This document shows, piece by piece, positions 54,663 to 64,000 of a stretch of 64,000 nt of DNA (the stretch's first letter is position 1; the number at the start of each line of letters is the position of its first letter). The position numbers and the translations under genes are program-made. Below the pieces are notes generated by a model that saw only the letters and a program-made list of their open reading frames with translations, ran no database searches and was not told the DNA's origin. The DNA comes from an uncultured Erwinia sp. (GTDB taxonomy: Bacteria; Pseudomonadota; Gammaproteobacteria; Enterobacterales; Enterobacteriaceae): assembly GCA_945290265.1 (NCBI GenBank), contig CALYQW010000013.1:1-64000 (forward strand). The letters are read 5' to 3'.

Positions 54663-55065
54663 ACCGGCGTTTGCTATTGAACAGCGCAGCCACGCCTTCC
54701 CCTGGAGCGAAAAAACCTTTCTGAGCAATCAGGGGGAACGCTACCTGAATTTTGCCCTGCACCAGAATGGGGTGCTGGCGGGCTTTGCCATTACTCAGGT
54801 AGTACTGGATGAGGCGACGCTGTTTAATCTGGCGGTCGATCCGGCCTGCCAGCGTCAGGGACTGGGACGTGAATTACTGCAACATCTTATCCGCGAGCTG
54901 GAGCAGATTGGGGTGCTTACGCTGTGGCTGGAGGTGCGCGCGTCTAACCGTGCCGCCATTGCGCTGTATCAGAAGCTGGAATTTAACGAAGTCTCAGTGC
55001 GCCACAACTATTATCCCGCTGCCGGTGGCAGAGAAGATGCCATTGTGATGGCGCTGGCCCTGTGA
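54625..55065 (+). CDS. rimI: RimI, S18 N-alpha-acetyltransferase
   Basis: 146 residues from the ATG at 54625. GNAT family: [20 protein letters not shown], acetyl-CoA loop [18 protein letters not shown], and the C-terminal [21 protein letters not shown]. Acetylates the N-terminus of ribosomal protein S18. Confidence 0.96.
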   Translation: MNQIFLLSSQDLKPAFAIEQRSHAFPWSEKTFLSNQGERYLNFALHQNGVLAGFAITQVVLDEATLFNLAVDPACQRQGLGRELLQHLIRELEQIGVLTLWLEVRASNRAAIALYQKLEFNEVSVRHNYYPAAGGREDAIVMALAL

Positions 55066-55115
55066 TGCCGCATAATCCGCACAACAGCCTGGCTGTGAAA
55101 GAGGAAAGTGAAAAT

Positions 55116-55796
55116 ATGCTCAATAACCTGGACTGGGTGCTGTTCGATGCTGATGAAACGTTGTTCCACTTTGATGCCTTTGCCGGCTTACAGCGTTTGT
55201 TTCAGGGCTACGGGATCACCTTTACCCGCGATGATTTCGAAGATTATCAGGCCATTAATCAGCCACTGTGGGTCGAATATCAGAATGGCACCATCAGCGC
55301 GCTGCAACTGCAGCAGCAGCGTTTTGAAGGCTGGGCTGCGCGCCTGAATGTCTCTGCCGCGCAGCTAAACAGCGATTATCTGGCGGCGATGGCAGAAATT
55401 TGCACGCCGCTGCCCGGTGCACCTGAACTGCTGAATGCACTGCGCGGGCGGGTTAAGCTGGGTATTATCACCAACGGATTTACTGCGCTGCAGCAGGTGC
55501 GTCTCGAGCGTACCGGGTTGGCCGGTTACTTTGATGTGCTGGTGATTTCCGAGCAGGTGGGGCAGGCGAAACCGCATCCGGCTATCTTTGATGAAGCGCT
55601 GCGACTGATGGGCAACCCGGCGCGTGAGCGGGTATTGATGGTGGGAGACAACCCGGACTCTGATATGCTTGGCGGCATCAATGCCGGTATGCCCACCTGC
55701 TGGCTGAATGTCAGCGGACGCGCTGCCCCTGAGGGTATCCGCCCTGACTGGCAAGTCTCGTCGCTGCCACAGCTGCAGAGGTTGCTGGAAATTTGA
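55116..55796 (+). CDS. yjjG: YjjG, pyrimidine 5'-nucleotidase (HAD)
   Basis: 226 residues from the ATG at 55116, chosen for GAGGAAAG ahead; an upstream ATG at 55062 overlaps rimI. HAD motifs: [17 protein letters not shown] (motif II), K of GQAKPHP and [12 protein letters not shown]. House-cleaning nucleotidase that removes non-canonical pyrimidine nucleotides. Confidence 0.95.
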   Translation: MLNNLDWVLFDADETLFHFDAFAGLQRLFQGYGITFTRDDFEDYQAINQPLWVEYQNGTISALQLQQQRFEGWAARLNVSAAQLNSDYLAAMAEICTPLPGAPELLNALRGRVKLGIITNGFTALQQVRLERTGLAGYFDVLVISEQVGQAKPHPAIFDEALRLMGNPARERVLMVGDNPDSDMLGGINAGMPTCWLNVSGRAAPEGIRPDWQVSSLPQLQRLLEI

Positions 55797-55965
55797 TCGT
55801 CCAGGCACTGCCTGCGCAGTGCCTTTTAGCTGAATAAGCGGCGTTCTGCATTGTGTCTGCGCCCGGGATCGGCGAAAATGCCGCCCATTAATTGTTAACC
55901 GACTGTCAAAGCCGTTACGCGCACTGCGTAAACCGGCCGCGCAGTGCCAAATCAGAAGAATTTTC

Positions 55966-57555
55966 ATGTCAAATGCACCCTTTATGCAAGAGGTCGCGCG
56001 TCGCCGCACTTTTGCCATTATTTCCCACCCGGATGCCGGTAAAACCACCATTACTGAAAAAGTACTGCTGTTCGGACAGGCCATTCAGAGTGCCGGTACG
56101 GTGAAAGGGCGCGGCTCCAGCCAGCATGCGAAATCGGACTGGATGGAGATGGAAAAGCAGCGTGGGATCTCAATTACCACCTCGGTGATGCAGTTCCCCT
56201 ACCGCGACAGTCTGGTTAACCTGCTGGATACCCCGGGGCACGAAGACTTCTCGGAAGATACCTACCGTACCCTGACGGCGGTGGACTGCTGCCTGATGGT
56301 GATTGATGCGGCTAAAGGGGTTGAGGATCGTACCCGTAAGCTGATGGAAGTTACCCGGCTGCGCGACACGCCGATCCTGACCTTTATGAACAAGCTGGAC
56401 CGCGATATCCGTGACCCGATGGAGGTGATGGATGAAGTGGAAAATGAACTAAAAATTGCCTGTGCTCCGATTACCTGGCCGATTGGCTGCGGCAAGCTGT
56501 TTAAGGGGGTTTATCACCTGTATAAAGATGAAACTTATCTGTATCAGAGTGGTAAAGGGCACACCATTCAGGAAGTGCGCATTGTAAAGGGGCTCAATAA
56601 CCCGGATCTGGATGCGGCAATCGGTGAAGAGCTGGCGGCGCAGCTGCGTGATGAGCTGGAGCTGGTGCAGGGCGCTTCCCATGAATTTGATCATCAGGCT
56701 TTCCTGCAGGGGCAGCTGACGCCGGTGTTCTTTGGTACTGCGTTAGGTAACTTTGGTGTCGATCATATGCTGGACGGGCTGGTGGAGTGGGCACCTGCGC
56801 CGATGCCGCGCGATACCGATCTGCGTACCGTCACCGCAGCCGATGACAAATTCAGCGGCTTTGTATTTAAAATTCAGGCCAATATGGATCCGAAACACCG
56901 TGACCGCGTGGCTTTTATGCGCGTGGTATCCGGTAAATACGAAAAAGGCATGAAGCTGCGCCATGTGCGTATTGGTAAAGATGTGGTGATTGCCGATGCG
57001 CTGACCTTTATGGCTGGTGACCGTTCCCATGTGGAAGAAGCTTATCCGGGCGATATTATCGGGTTACATAACCACGGCACCATTCAGATTGGTGATACCT
57101 TTACCCAGGGTGAAAACATGAAATTCACCGGTATCCCGAACTTTGCTCCGGAGCTGTTCCGCCGCATTCGTCTGCGCGACCCGCTGAAGCAGAAGCAGCT
57201 GTTAAAAGGGTTGGTGCAGCTGTCGGAGGAGGGTGCTGTGCAGGTATTCCGTCCGGTACATAACAACGATCTGATCGTGGGTGCGGTCGGGGTACTGCAG
57301 TTTGATGTGGTGGTGGCGCGTCTGAAAAGTGAATACAACGTGGAAGCGATTTACGAATCGATTAACGTAGCGACCGCGCGCTGGGTGGAATGCGCTGATG
57401 CGAAGAAGTTTGATGAATTCCAGCGTAAAAATGAGGTCAACCTGGCGCTAGATGGTGGCGATAACCTGACCTACATTGCGCCGACGATGGTGAATTTGAA
57501 TATTACTCAGGAGCGTTATCCTGAGGTAGTGTTCCGCAAAACCCGCGAACACTAA
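55966..57555 (+). CDS. prfC: Peptide chain release factor 3
   Basis: 529 residues. GTPase motifs G1 [13 protein letters not shown] (about residue 20), G3 [12 protein letters not shown] and G4 NKLDRD; then domains II and III of the translational GTPase family. Recycles RF1/RF2 from the ribosome after termination. Same order and spacing to yjjG as in E. coli. Upstream of osmY there, but here separated from it by 5 kb of acquired adhesin genes. Confidence 0.97.
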   Translation: MSNAPFMQEVARRRTFAIISHPDAGKTTITEKVLLFGQAIQSAGTVKGRGSSQHAKSDWMEMEKQRGISITTSVMQFPYRDSLVNLLDTPGHEDFSEDTYRTLTAVDCCLMVIDAAKGVEDRTRKLMEVTRLRDTPILTFMNKLDRDIRDPMEVMDEVENELKIACAPITWPIGCGKLFKGVYHLYKDETYLYQSGKGHTIQEVRIVKGLNNPDLDAAIGEELAAQLRDELELVQGASHEFDHQAFLQGQLTPVFFGTALGNFGVDHMLDGLVEWAPAPMPRDTDLRTVTAADDKFSGFVFKIQANMDPKHRDRVAFMRVVSGKYEKGMKLRHVRIGKDVVIADALTFMAGDRSHVEEAYPGDIIGLHNHGTIQIGDTFTQGENMKFTGIPNFAPELFRRIRLRDPLKQKQLLKGLVQLSEEGAVQVFRPVHNNDLIVGAVGVLQFDVVVARLKSEYNVEAIYESINVATARWVECADAKKFDEFQRKNEVNLALDGGDNLTYIAPTMVNLNITQERYPEVVFRKTREH

Positions 57556-57711
57556 CGTTTTCTCATCAGGCTGGTTTATTTGCCATTTTGACTCCGGGCA
57601 GTGCTCGTCATCCTCACGTAGTGATGTACGCTGCGGTGACAGCGCGCCGGGCGGGGGCAATCCGGGTAACATTCGCTACATGTCGCTATGGAATACCATA
57701 GCGACTTGTTT

Positions 57712-58311
57712 CTACGCTATCTGTTTCAGTGCCTGCTGGAATAATTTCCATTCAATTAAAGCATCCTGATACCGGCCAGCCTGCCCGCTAAAATTTATGC
57801 CGTAAGATTTCAGGCGATATGCCATGACTGAATAGAAAGCATCCACCGCGCAAGGATTATCGTCCCAGAAAAAGTCGGCTTTTGCGCTGGAAAAGATAGC
57901 GCTAATCCTGCTGATATCGGCAGCTGCCTGCGATGATGGCGTGATGGTGCTGACATCTCCGCTGGTTGAAAAAGGCATCTGCTGACGTAACGATAAAAAC
58001 CCGGCATGCATTTCAGCACATAAACTTCGGGATATTGCTCGTTGTGCGCGGTCAGTTGGATAAATACAACCAGGCTTTATTTCATTTAAATATTCCACAA
58101 TGGACAGTGAATCATTAATAACAAGATCACCCTCCTGCAGCACCGGAACTAATCCCGTTGGGGAGCGTTTTTTTAGCGTATTTCTGCTCGTCTCATCATT
58201 GAGTCTGAAAACCTCAACATCAGTGGCAACCTGAGCAATCCCGGCACAAACCAGCGTTCTTAGTGACCATGTGGAGTCGGTACCCACGTACAGTTTCATG
58301 GTGTTATCCAT
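57712..58311 (-). CDS. Glutathione S-transferase-like protein
   Basis: 199 residues from the ATG at 58311 (GAGGAGAA ahead). N-terminal thioredoxin-like half with KLYVGTDSTWSLRTLVCAGIA and the cis-Pro region GLVPVLQEGDLVINDSLSIVEYL (the SIVEYL glutathione-binding edge), and an all-helical C-terminal half. Catalytic residue could be the Ser/Thr of DSTWS. The gene lies 55 bases downstream of the adhesin gene on the same strand; no functional link is evident. Confidence 0.8.
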   Translation of the reverse strand: MDNTMKLYVGTDSTWSLRTLVCAGIAQVATDVEVFRLNDETSRNTLKKRSPTGLVPVLQEGDLVINDSLSIVEYLNEIKPGCIYPTDRAQRAISRSLCAEMHAGFLSLRQQMPFSTSGDVSTITPSSQAAADISRISAIFSSAKADFFWDDNPCAVDAFYSVMAYRLKSYGINFSGQAGRYQDALIEWKLFQQALKQIA

Positions 58312-58365
58312 GGTTATTCTCCTCAGGCGCCCCGTATGCTCAGGCAGGGGGAGCAAAAATAAAAA

Positions 58366-60846
58366 TTAAAGAGCCTTCCTGCATATCGCATTGCTGTACA
58401 TAGAGTCGTAATCATAGGTGATAAAAGGACGTGCCAGTGCAGCCTCATAATGGGTACCATTACCCCCCCGAATTATCTCGTCGCTAGTCCAGGTGAGAAT
58501 GTCTAAATCTGGATTATATGTATATAATCCTCCCCACTCGTTCAATAGCCCGCCTATCCGCCGCCCTGTAATTGGCACATAACCTGAATGCAGGGATATT
58601 TGTGCTACTGTCGGTAGTCTGTAACCAGGCCGCGAGTTGCATCGTGAGTTAGCTTCACTCCAGTTCTGTCTGTCCGAAAGGTTCGTATCAGTACTATACC
58701 AGCCTTTGAGTGAGAAGCTGTATATGATAGACCTCCCTACATTATTAATTGGCGTACCTGTAATTGTCACTTTTTCCCCGGTTCCCTCACCTGTAAATTT
58801 CACTACCCCGTTGGTTACAGATACCCAACTTGCATCGGACTTCCAAGTGTAGTCTGACGCAGAGACGGTCTCTAAATTCAGCTTGAAGACGGCTCCCAAA
58901 AACCCCGTAGTGGGGAATCCGGAATCTTTTGCGAAATTGAAGCCATTAACAATAACCCCTACACCTTCCGGAACAGGCGCGGTACTGCCGATGGCCACCC
59001 TCGCCGGGGGTAATGTCATGCCACTGACTGACGGCGTCAGGGTTACCGTTTCACTGTCGGTGCCCGCCGTCACCATAACGGAATATACGCCTGCCGATTT
59101 TCTGCTGAGTGACGATACCGCAGCACTTTTCAGAGCACTGTTTGTAAGGGTGATATCTTTGACATCCCGATCCACCGCCTGATTATTCGCATCCCGTAGC
59201 GTCAGGGTTAGCACCTGCACGCTCTTCCCGTCCGCCGGCAGCAGGCTGCTGGCCGGGGTGAAGGTTGAGGTCTGTTGTTTCACCTCCGGTGCCTGCACCG
59301 TTACCTTAGTGTCGCTGCGATCGGAGCGGTTGCCCCGGGTATCCACCGCCACACCGCTAACGGTATAGGTGTTCGACGCCCCGGTGGTGCCATGATATGG
59401 CGGCAGTATCAGCGCGTAATCCCCGCCATTCTGCACCACTTTACCGCCGGCGGCGGTCAGGGCAGCCGCATCCCAGTCGATACGCGCCAGCCCGTAGGTA
59501 CTGGTGACGGATACGCCCAGTGATTTCTGCTCTCCGGCATGGCCGGTGATCAGGTCTGCCGTATGCAGCCGCAGGGTTTCTTTCTTACGGTAATCCAGCA
59601 CGATATTGTTGTTGCGCTCCACCAGGTCATACCGGCCGCCCGTCAGGGTACGCATCGCCGCCACCGCGTGCGGATCGACCTGACTGCGCCACGGCACGCC
59701 GAACTGGTATTTCATCTCCAGCGTCAGTCGGGAGTCGTTTTTGCCTGATTTGCCCTGGCGCTGTTCTGCCCCCAGGGTAACCAGCGGCACCGGGGTGTAG
59801 TTAATCCCGGCGGTGATGGCGCGCGGATCCTTCTGTCGGTTGTTCACCCCGAACAGAGCCACCTCTTTCCCATAGTACTGCTCATACGTCAGTTTGCCGC
59901 CCAACTGCGGTAGGGACGGCATCCAGGCCTGCGCCCGGATGTCCCAGCCGTTGGCTGCTCTTTCCTGGTAGTTGGTCAGATCCGGGGAGTGCTTCCAGCC
60001 CGTCAGGCGCATATAACCGTTGGCAGCCAGCCTCAGGAAATCACGCCAGTATTCCATCCCGGCACCGGCACGCGCATGGTCACGGGACAGGTCGTAATCC
60101 CCGAACAGGTTAGCGCCAAGCATGTAGGTGGTGGTGAAATGGCGCAGCCCGGTGCCGAGATTGGCCTGGGTCCGGCTGTCGTTCCGGTGCAGACTGCCCT
60201 GGGTAAACATCAGATTGTTCCCCTGGTCATATAAGGGCATCAGCAGGTCGAACTGCGAGTTTTTCAGGGAGAAGTGCTGGTCCGCGTCCAGCTGTACCCG
60301 CGCGGTACCAAAATGGCTCAGCCACTGCTGAACGGTGCCACTCACTTCGCTGGTGGCCATACCGCGGGCCATGGTCGTGGCCACGTCAGCGCCGCCACTC
60401 AGGATGCCTGCAGTCTGTGAGGCGTATCCGGCTACCTTCTGCGCCTGTTCATCGTCTTTTTTTCCGGCTGCATCATCACCCGAGGTCATGGATGCCGTTT
60501 TGTTACCTTTCTCCGCCACAGGTACATCCACGTCATCCCCAGGCTGCAGGCCGTTCAGGCCATGGGCGAAGGTGCGCAGCTGATTGAGTTCGCGCAACTG
60601 GTCCAAAGTCAGGTGGTATTTTTTTGCCACGGAAGCGGCGTTTTCGCCGTCTCCCAGGGTGTACACCCGGGTGTGCTGTGCAGACAGCAGGAAGTGCTGT
60701 TCGTCTGCCCCGGCTATTGTTGGGGTGAAGGCCAGCGCCAGCGGAAAGGTTGTCTGTATGGCAATGTTGAGCCAGGACAGAAGACGCAGACCCGGAGAGC
60801 AAACCGTACGCGGATGCGCTGAGGAGGATAAGCGAGGATATTCCAT
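58366..60846 (-). CDS. Inverse autotransporter adhesin (intimin/invasin family)
   Basis: 826 residues from the ATG at 60846. Signal peptide ending near residue 47, a LysM domain (about 60-105: YTLGDGENAASVAKKYHLTLDQLREL) that holds peptidoglycan, the inverse autotransporter beta-barrel (about 160-400: WLSHFGTARVQLDADQHFSL, AGAGMEYWRDFLRLAANGYM, GWDIRAQAWMPSLPQLGGKL), then bacterial Ig-like domains (about 470-640) and a C-terminal region GWYSTDTNLSDRQNWSEANS...CRKAL with paired Cys, resembling the lectin-like tip of invasins. Short relative to intimin (about 940). Barrel plus tip suggest host or plant-surface adhesion. Intact, with a G9/C9 run 69 bases upstream. Confidence 0.88.
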   Translation of the reverse strand: MEYPRLSSSAHPRTVCSPGLRLLSWLNIAIQTTFPLALAFTPTIAGADEQHFLLSAQHTRVYTLGDGENAASVAKKYHLTLDQLRELNQLRTFAHGLNGLQPGDDVDVPVAEKGNKTASMTSGDDAAGKKDDEQAQKVAGYASQTAGILSGGADVATTMARGMATSEVSGTVQQWLSHFGTARVQLDADQHFSLKNSQFDLLMPLYDQGNNLMFTQGSLHRNDSRTQANLGTGLRHFTTTYMLGANLFGDYDLSRDHARAGAGMEYWRDFLRLAANGYMRLTGWKHSPDLTNYQERAANGWDIRAQAWMPSLPQLGGKLTYEQYYGKEVALFGVNNRQKDPRAITAGINYTPVPLVTLGAEQRQGKSGKNDSRLTLEMKYQFGVPWRSQVDPHAVAAMRTLTGGRYDLVERNNNIVLDYRKKETLRLHTADLITGHAGEQKSLGVSVTSTYGLARIDWDAAALTAAGGKVVQNGGDYALILPPYHGTTGASNTYTVSGVAVDTRGNRSDRSDTKVTVQAPEVKQQTSTFTPASSLLPADGKSVQVLTLTLRDANNQAVDRDVKDITLTNSALKSAAVSSLSRKSAGVYSVMVTAGTDSETVTLTPSVSGMTLPPARVAIGSTAPVPEGVGVIVNGFNFAKDSGFPTTGFLGAVFKLNLETVSASDYTWKSDASWVSVTNGVVKFTGEGTGEKVTITGTPINNVGRSIIYSFSLKGWYSTDTNLSDRQNWSEANSRCNSRPGYRLPTVAQISLHSGYVPITGRRIGGLLNEWGGLYTYNPDLDILTWTSDEIIRGGNGTHYEAALARPFITYDYDSMYSNAICRKAL

Positions 60847-60914
60847 TGATACATATTCCCTGTTACTAAAAATGGTTAATCGCAGATGCATGGTATGCGC
60901 CATAAGGCGGTAAA

Positions 60915-60923
60915 GGGGGGGGG
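60915..60923. repeat. C9/G9 run upstream of the adhesin gene
   Basis: Nine G on the plus strand (C on the coding strand), 69 bases before the adhesin ATG. Placed in promoter or leader, so length change could alter expression. Confidence 0.5.
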
Positions 60924-61163
60924 CTGTACCGGCAGGTCTGGCGATTAACTAATAAAAGTAACAGGAGTATACAGAAAGATTATATAACTGACAAAAAAAC
61001 GCTTAAAAATTGAACTTTTTTAAACGAAAACAATCAATAAGCTGGAAATGATTGCCGGTGGTCGACGGGAACCAGGGCCTTTGCCCTGGTTTCAAAACAC
61101 AGTCGGCTGCAGCGCTCACCCCTGTTCATCAGTCAGAAAGCGGCATTACGCCGCTCTCTGTAA

Positions 61164-62224
61164 TTACCACTGATATTTAACTCCAATCATCGCCTTAGGC
61201 TCACGGAAGTGCTTATCCCCCATCGTATAAGACAGATTTGCCCAACCATTCAATTTCTGCCAGCATCTCATCGGAAACATGATAGCTGGCAGACTCAAGC
61301 TTTGACGGATCGTAGGTAAAAGTATATTAATTGGCACCGGCGACAAAGGCCTTACGGAACCAGTCGTCATAATCTGTTGAGGTCAGACTGTTATTCTGGA
61401 TAGCGCTAATTAGCGCATCACTATAAGGTTTCAGCGCATCCTGGGATTCAGGGTATAAATGTTGCCCTGAAAAGTAATGGTAGAACCGGACAGGCGTGCT
61501 GGCGTCCTGAGTGATAGTGCCGTTATCGGCGCGAAACAGTGAACTTTGCTTAACCTGACCGGGGTTCCGGTTTATACCTTTACCACCGCTTACCAGATTA
61601 AGCGTGCTGCCATTGGTGGCAGTGGTCAGAGTTAGATCCATAAAGGGTTGGGTGGGTTGTGCGGTGATAATCTGCACAAAAAAATTGGTGGCGGCATCAA
61701 TACATTTATCCACTTTAATGCTGTCAGGTTTATAGACATCGGCATAGCCGATACTGCCTTCATATTTTATCATGAGATACGGTTTTTGCCGCCGGCTGCC
61801 TTTAAACTCCAGCCCTGGAAAGTGGGCGGGGAGGTTGGCCCACAGTTTCCGGTGTCCACATCACCTCATTACTTAATGAGAATGTAGTATCACTACTAAT
61901 GATCTGATTACTGCCTTTATAATTTGCAGAGTCGGTTTTATCAATCGCATCAATTTTACCGTCATTATTACTGTCTGTCAGGCTCCCTGAGTAATAACAC
62001 TGGTAGATACCGGCAATGGCATTGCTGTCTAATTCCAGCGGCGTAGTGTGACAGTCTGCGGCTGAAACCACTTAAGGGAAATATAATGCAGGGAAAGACA
62101 GCATTGTTAATATGCCGGTTTTTTTTCTGTTTTGTGCCGATTTCTTTTTTTCGCGAGCCAGTTAACTCGCCACAACCCAAATACTCAGGGCAGCATTGAA
62201 AATAACGCAATAAGAGCGATTCAT
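61164..62224 (-). pseudogene. Autotransporter with extended signal peptide, degraded
   Basis: The ATG at 62224 (GGAG ahead) starts an ESPR: MNRSYCVIFNAALSIWVVAS followed by TAA at the place of the expected Glu, then LAREKKSAQNRKKTG and a hydrophobic part interrupted by a second TAA before VVSAADCHTT. The passenger is in two further frames (NAIAGIYQCYYSGSLTDSNN and SIGYADVYKPDSIKVDKC), and the end ANLSYTMGDKHFREPKAMIG-VKYQW is the last strands of an AIDA-type barrel. Most of the passenger and barrel are missing, so this is a deletion and frameshift remnant. Confidence 0.78.
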
Positions 62225-62764
62225 TAAAACAATCTCCTGCCTAAATCAGACATTGTTCTTTTATTTGTATGCGCTCCTCTCAGAGTGTGAGTTGTATTTG
62301 CGTTGTTAGTATAGTTATAAATTAATTAACTATTATGTATTGCTTATTTATCTTTTAGAATAGGTATTCTGTTCTTGTTTTATTGAGATTTAAATATACT
62401 TAATTTTATTTAATTGCGGCGATGTTCTTAGCGTTTAATTAATGGTTAGTTCAGCAGCTTGTCGGCATGAAGTCTCTGCGGCTAACCTTGCAGGGTATCG
62501 GCACTTTCTCCTTTACCTTGCTGAATCCGATGACGGGTGTTTACCCGTTCTGACCCCGGATTCTTCTTAAAACCCGCCTTTTATGCCGCTTTTTTCAACA
62601 GAATTGCGCTTATGTCCGGTGAAGTTCAGATTCCCTACTATATTGATGTGCACAGGACGCAAAAATAGCAGGCAACAGCCTCAGGCGTCGTAAGCAAAGT
62701 GAGAGCCAATGATTAATGGCTGAAAATTCACCGCGATTGTGTCACAGATAAAAAGGAACCAGAC
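62225..62764. other. Intergenic, promoter region of osmY
   Basis: AT-rich; no gene seen. osmY promoters are RpoS-dependent in E. coli, but I could not identify the -10 with confidence. Confidence 0.4.
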
Positions 62765-63358
62765 ATGATGAAGAACAATATGACCAAAACACTGATGGCA
62801 GTTGTGATGGGTTCAGCGCTGATGAGTGGCTCCGCGCTGGCAGAGCAGTCCACCACCGACAGTGCCGGGACGAAAATCGACAGTTCAGTTAAAAAAGTCA
62901 GCAACTTTATGGATGACAGCAGCGTAACGGCAAAAGTTAAAGCGGCGCTGGTGGATGATGAAGCGATTAAAAGCACCGATATATCGATTAAAACCGAGGC
63001 GGGTGTAGTAACCCTGAGCGGTTTTGTCACCACCCAGGATCAGGCTGAAAAAGCGGTCGCCGTGGCGCAAAAGGTTGCTGGCGTCAAATCGGTCAGTGAC
63101 AAGCTGCATGTGAAAGACAGCAGCAAACAGACCGTTGGCAGCTACGCCGGTGATACCGCCACCACCAGTGAAATTAAAGCTAAACTGTTAGCCGACAGTG
63201 CCGTTCCTTCACGGAATGTGAAAGTAGAAACCACTAATGGCGTGGTGCAGCTGTCCGGTACGGTAAAAACTCAGGCGCAGTCACAACGTGCAGAGGCGAT
63301 TGCCAAAGCCATTGAAGGCGTGAAAAGTGTTAAAAACGACCTGGTTGTTAAGTCGTAA
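62765..63358 (+). CDS. osmY: OsmY, periplasmic BON-domain protein
   Basis: 197 residues, signal peptide (cleavage near ALA-EQST) and two BON domains (about 50-115, [20 protein letters not shown], and 130-195, [20 protein letters not shown]), each with the GVVTLSG/GVVQLSG strand. Osmotically and stationary-phase induced chaperone in E. coli. Same size as family. Confidence 0.95.
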   Translation: MMKNNMTKTLMAVVMGSALMSGSALAEQSTTDSAGTKIDSSVKKVSNFMDDSSVTAKVKAALVDDEAIKSTDISIKTEAGVVTLSGFVTTQDQAEKAVAVAQKVAGVKSVSDKLHVKDSSKQTVGSYAGDTATTSEIKAKLLADSAVPSRNVKVETTNGVVQLSGTVKTQAQSQRAEAIAKAIEGVKSVKNDLVVKS

Positions 63359-63481
63359 TTGACCGGCGGCTCGCGGCAGGGGGCCGCCGCAGATTTACCT
63401 GCAAAAAACTTTATTCAGCACAACGCGTTGGCTGAATGACATAACAGATGTTCCGGACATTTATCAGGTAAGGAGAAGCGT

Positions 63482-63643
63482 ATGTTTCGTTGGGGTATTA
63501 TCTTTTTAGTGATCGCACTGATTGCCGCAGCCCTGGGCTTTGGTGGTCTGGCAGGTACCGCGGCCTGGGCAGCTAAAATCGTTTTCGTGGTTGGGATTGT
63601 CATCTTCCTAATCAGCCTGTTTACCGGTCGTAAAAAACTTTAG
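63482..63643 (+). CDS. ytjA: DUF1328 small membrane protein YtjA
   Basis: 53 residues, two membrane helices ([19 protein letters not shown] and [16 protein letters not shown]) and the basic end GRKKL. Matches E. coli YtjA in size and position after osmY. GGAG precedes the ATG at 63482. Confidence 0.95.
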   Translation: MFRWGIIFLVIALIAAALGFGGLAGTAAWAAKIVFVVGIVIFLISLFTGRKKL

Positions 63644-63736
63644 TCACAGGTTTCAGGATAAAGCAATCAACGCCTCGCCGGCGTGACGATGAACGGGTAT
63701 CCTCTGTAACGGTCTTCAGCAGGAGGATACCTGATT

Positions 63737-64000
63737 TTGGGCAAGCATATTCCGGTAACGCTCAATACCATTGAGCCTTTAAACTTGACCCCCTTTCAGC
63801 CGGGCACTATTGCCCTGGTGTGCGAAGGTGGCGGTCAGCGCGGAATTTTTACCGCTGGCGTTCTTGATGAGTTTCAGCGTGCGGCATTTAATCCCTTCGA
63901 TCTGATGCTGGGGACCTCTGCCGGTGCGCAAAATCTTTCTGCCTACATCTGCGGCCAGCCGGGCTACGCCCGTCGGGTCATCACCCGCTACACCACCAGT
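63737..64000 (+). CDS. yjjU: YjjU, patatin-like phospholipase, partial
   Basis: First 88 codons; the gene runs off the window. TTG start with AGGAGG 10 bases ahead. Patatin motifs GGGQRG (oxyanion loop) and the nucleophile elbow GTSAG. Conserved after ytjA. Confidence 0.92.
   Translation, partial: MGKHIPVTLNTIEPLNLTPFQPGTIALVCEGGGQRGIFTAGVLDEFQRAAFNPFDLMLGTSAGAQNLSAYICGQPGYARRVITRYTTS

Noticed and set aside
61071-61090. Hairpin accagggc/gccctggt as terminator
   Set aside because: Stem is perfect but there is no proper T-run on either strand and no gene clearly ending there.

Overview
The window looks like the chromosome of an Erwinia/Pantoea-like member of the Enterobacterales. The right end keeps the enterobacterial core order yjjZ - three tRNA-Leu(CAG) - rsmC - holD - rimI - yjjG - prfC - osmY - ytjA - yjjU, interrupted by an inverse autotransporter adhesin and a dead classical autotransporter between prfC and osmY. 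Genus is an inference; family-level placement is moderately secure.

Region 1 (1-14.6 kb) is an AT-rich, P4/CP4-like mobile island in decay. It holds an STM2901/DUF1493 gene pair, a Tlde1-type (L,D-transpeptidase-like) toxin with an overlapping membrane immunity gene lying between two copies of a tRNA-3'-end-like direct repeat, a P4-family integrase pseudogene, a complete-looking type III restriction-modification system (mod, res) preceded by a ribbon-helix-helix/EVE-like gene, a predicted PD-(D/E)xK nuclease, an AlpA regulator, a truncated YagK/YfjJ-like gene and an inactivated IS3-family element.

Region 2 (14.6-30 kb) is GC-rich core-like sequence. It carries a copper/thiol-redox operon (ScsB, ScsC, DsbG), a small oxidoreductase group on the minus strand (AhpD-like, cupin, flavin amine oxidase), a LysR regulator, an SDR-OsmC-alcohol dehydrogenase-MFS operon, and a ferric-iron-type ABC importer.

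Region 3 (30-32.2 kb) is a lower-GC three-gene islet: a winged-helix protein, an AbiEii-like nucleotidyltransferase and a PP2C phosphatase, headed by a near-perfect 24-bp palindrome. It is my best candidate for an undescribed defence or toxin-antitoxin-like system.

Region 4 (32.2-42.5 kb) is a catabolic cluster: a periplasmic FAD sugar/polyol dehydrogenase (small subunit, GMC subunit, three-haem cytochrome c) joined to a gallate/protocatechuate-type 4-oxalomesaconate pathway (galA, galB, galC, a galD fragment, a PDC-lactonase-like hydrolase, aroQ, an MFS transporter and a LysR regulator with two HTH domains). Three lesions (GMC nonsense codon, galD truncation, transporter frameshift) suggest it is decaying.

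Region 5 (43-47.1 kb) is a P2-like prophage remnant with an intact lysis cassette (X, holin, SAR endolysin, LysB, LysC), an R fragment, a V-D fusion produced by deletion, Ogr, a LexA-box-controlled small ORF and a CI repressor.

Region 6 (47.2-64 kb) has zinT with a Zur box, a second thymidylate-kinase-like gene, a frameshifted MFS gene, a MarT/FidL-like regulator pair, a Fur box before yjjZ, and then the conserved core described above.
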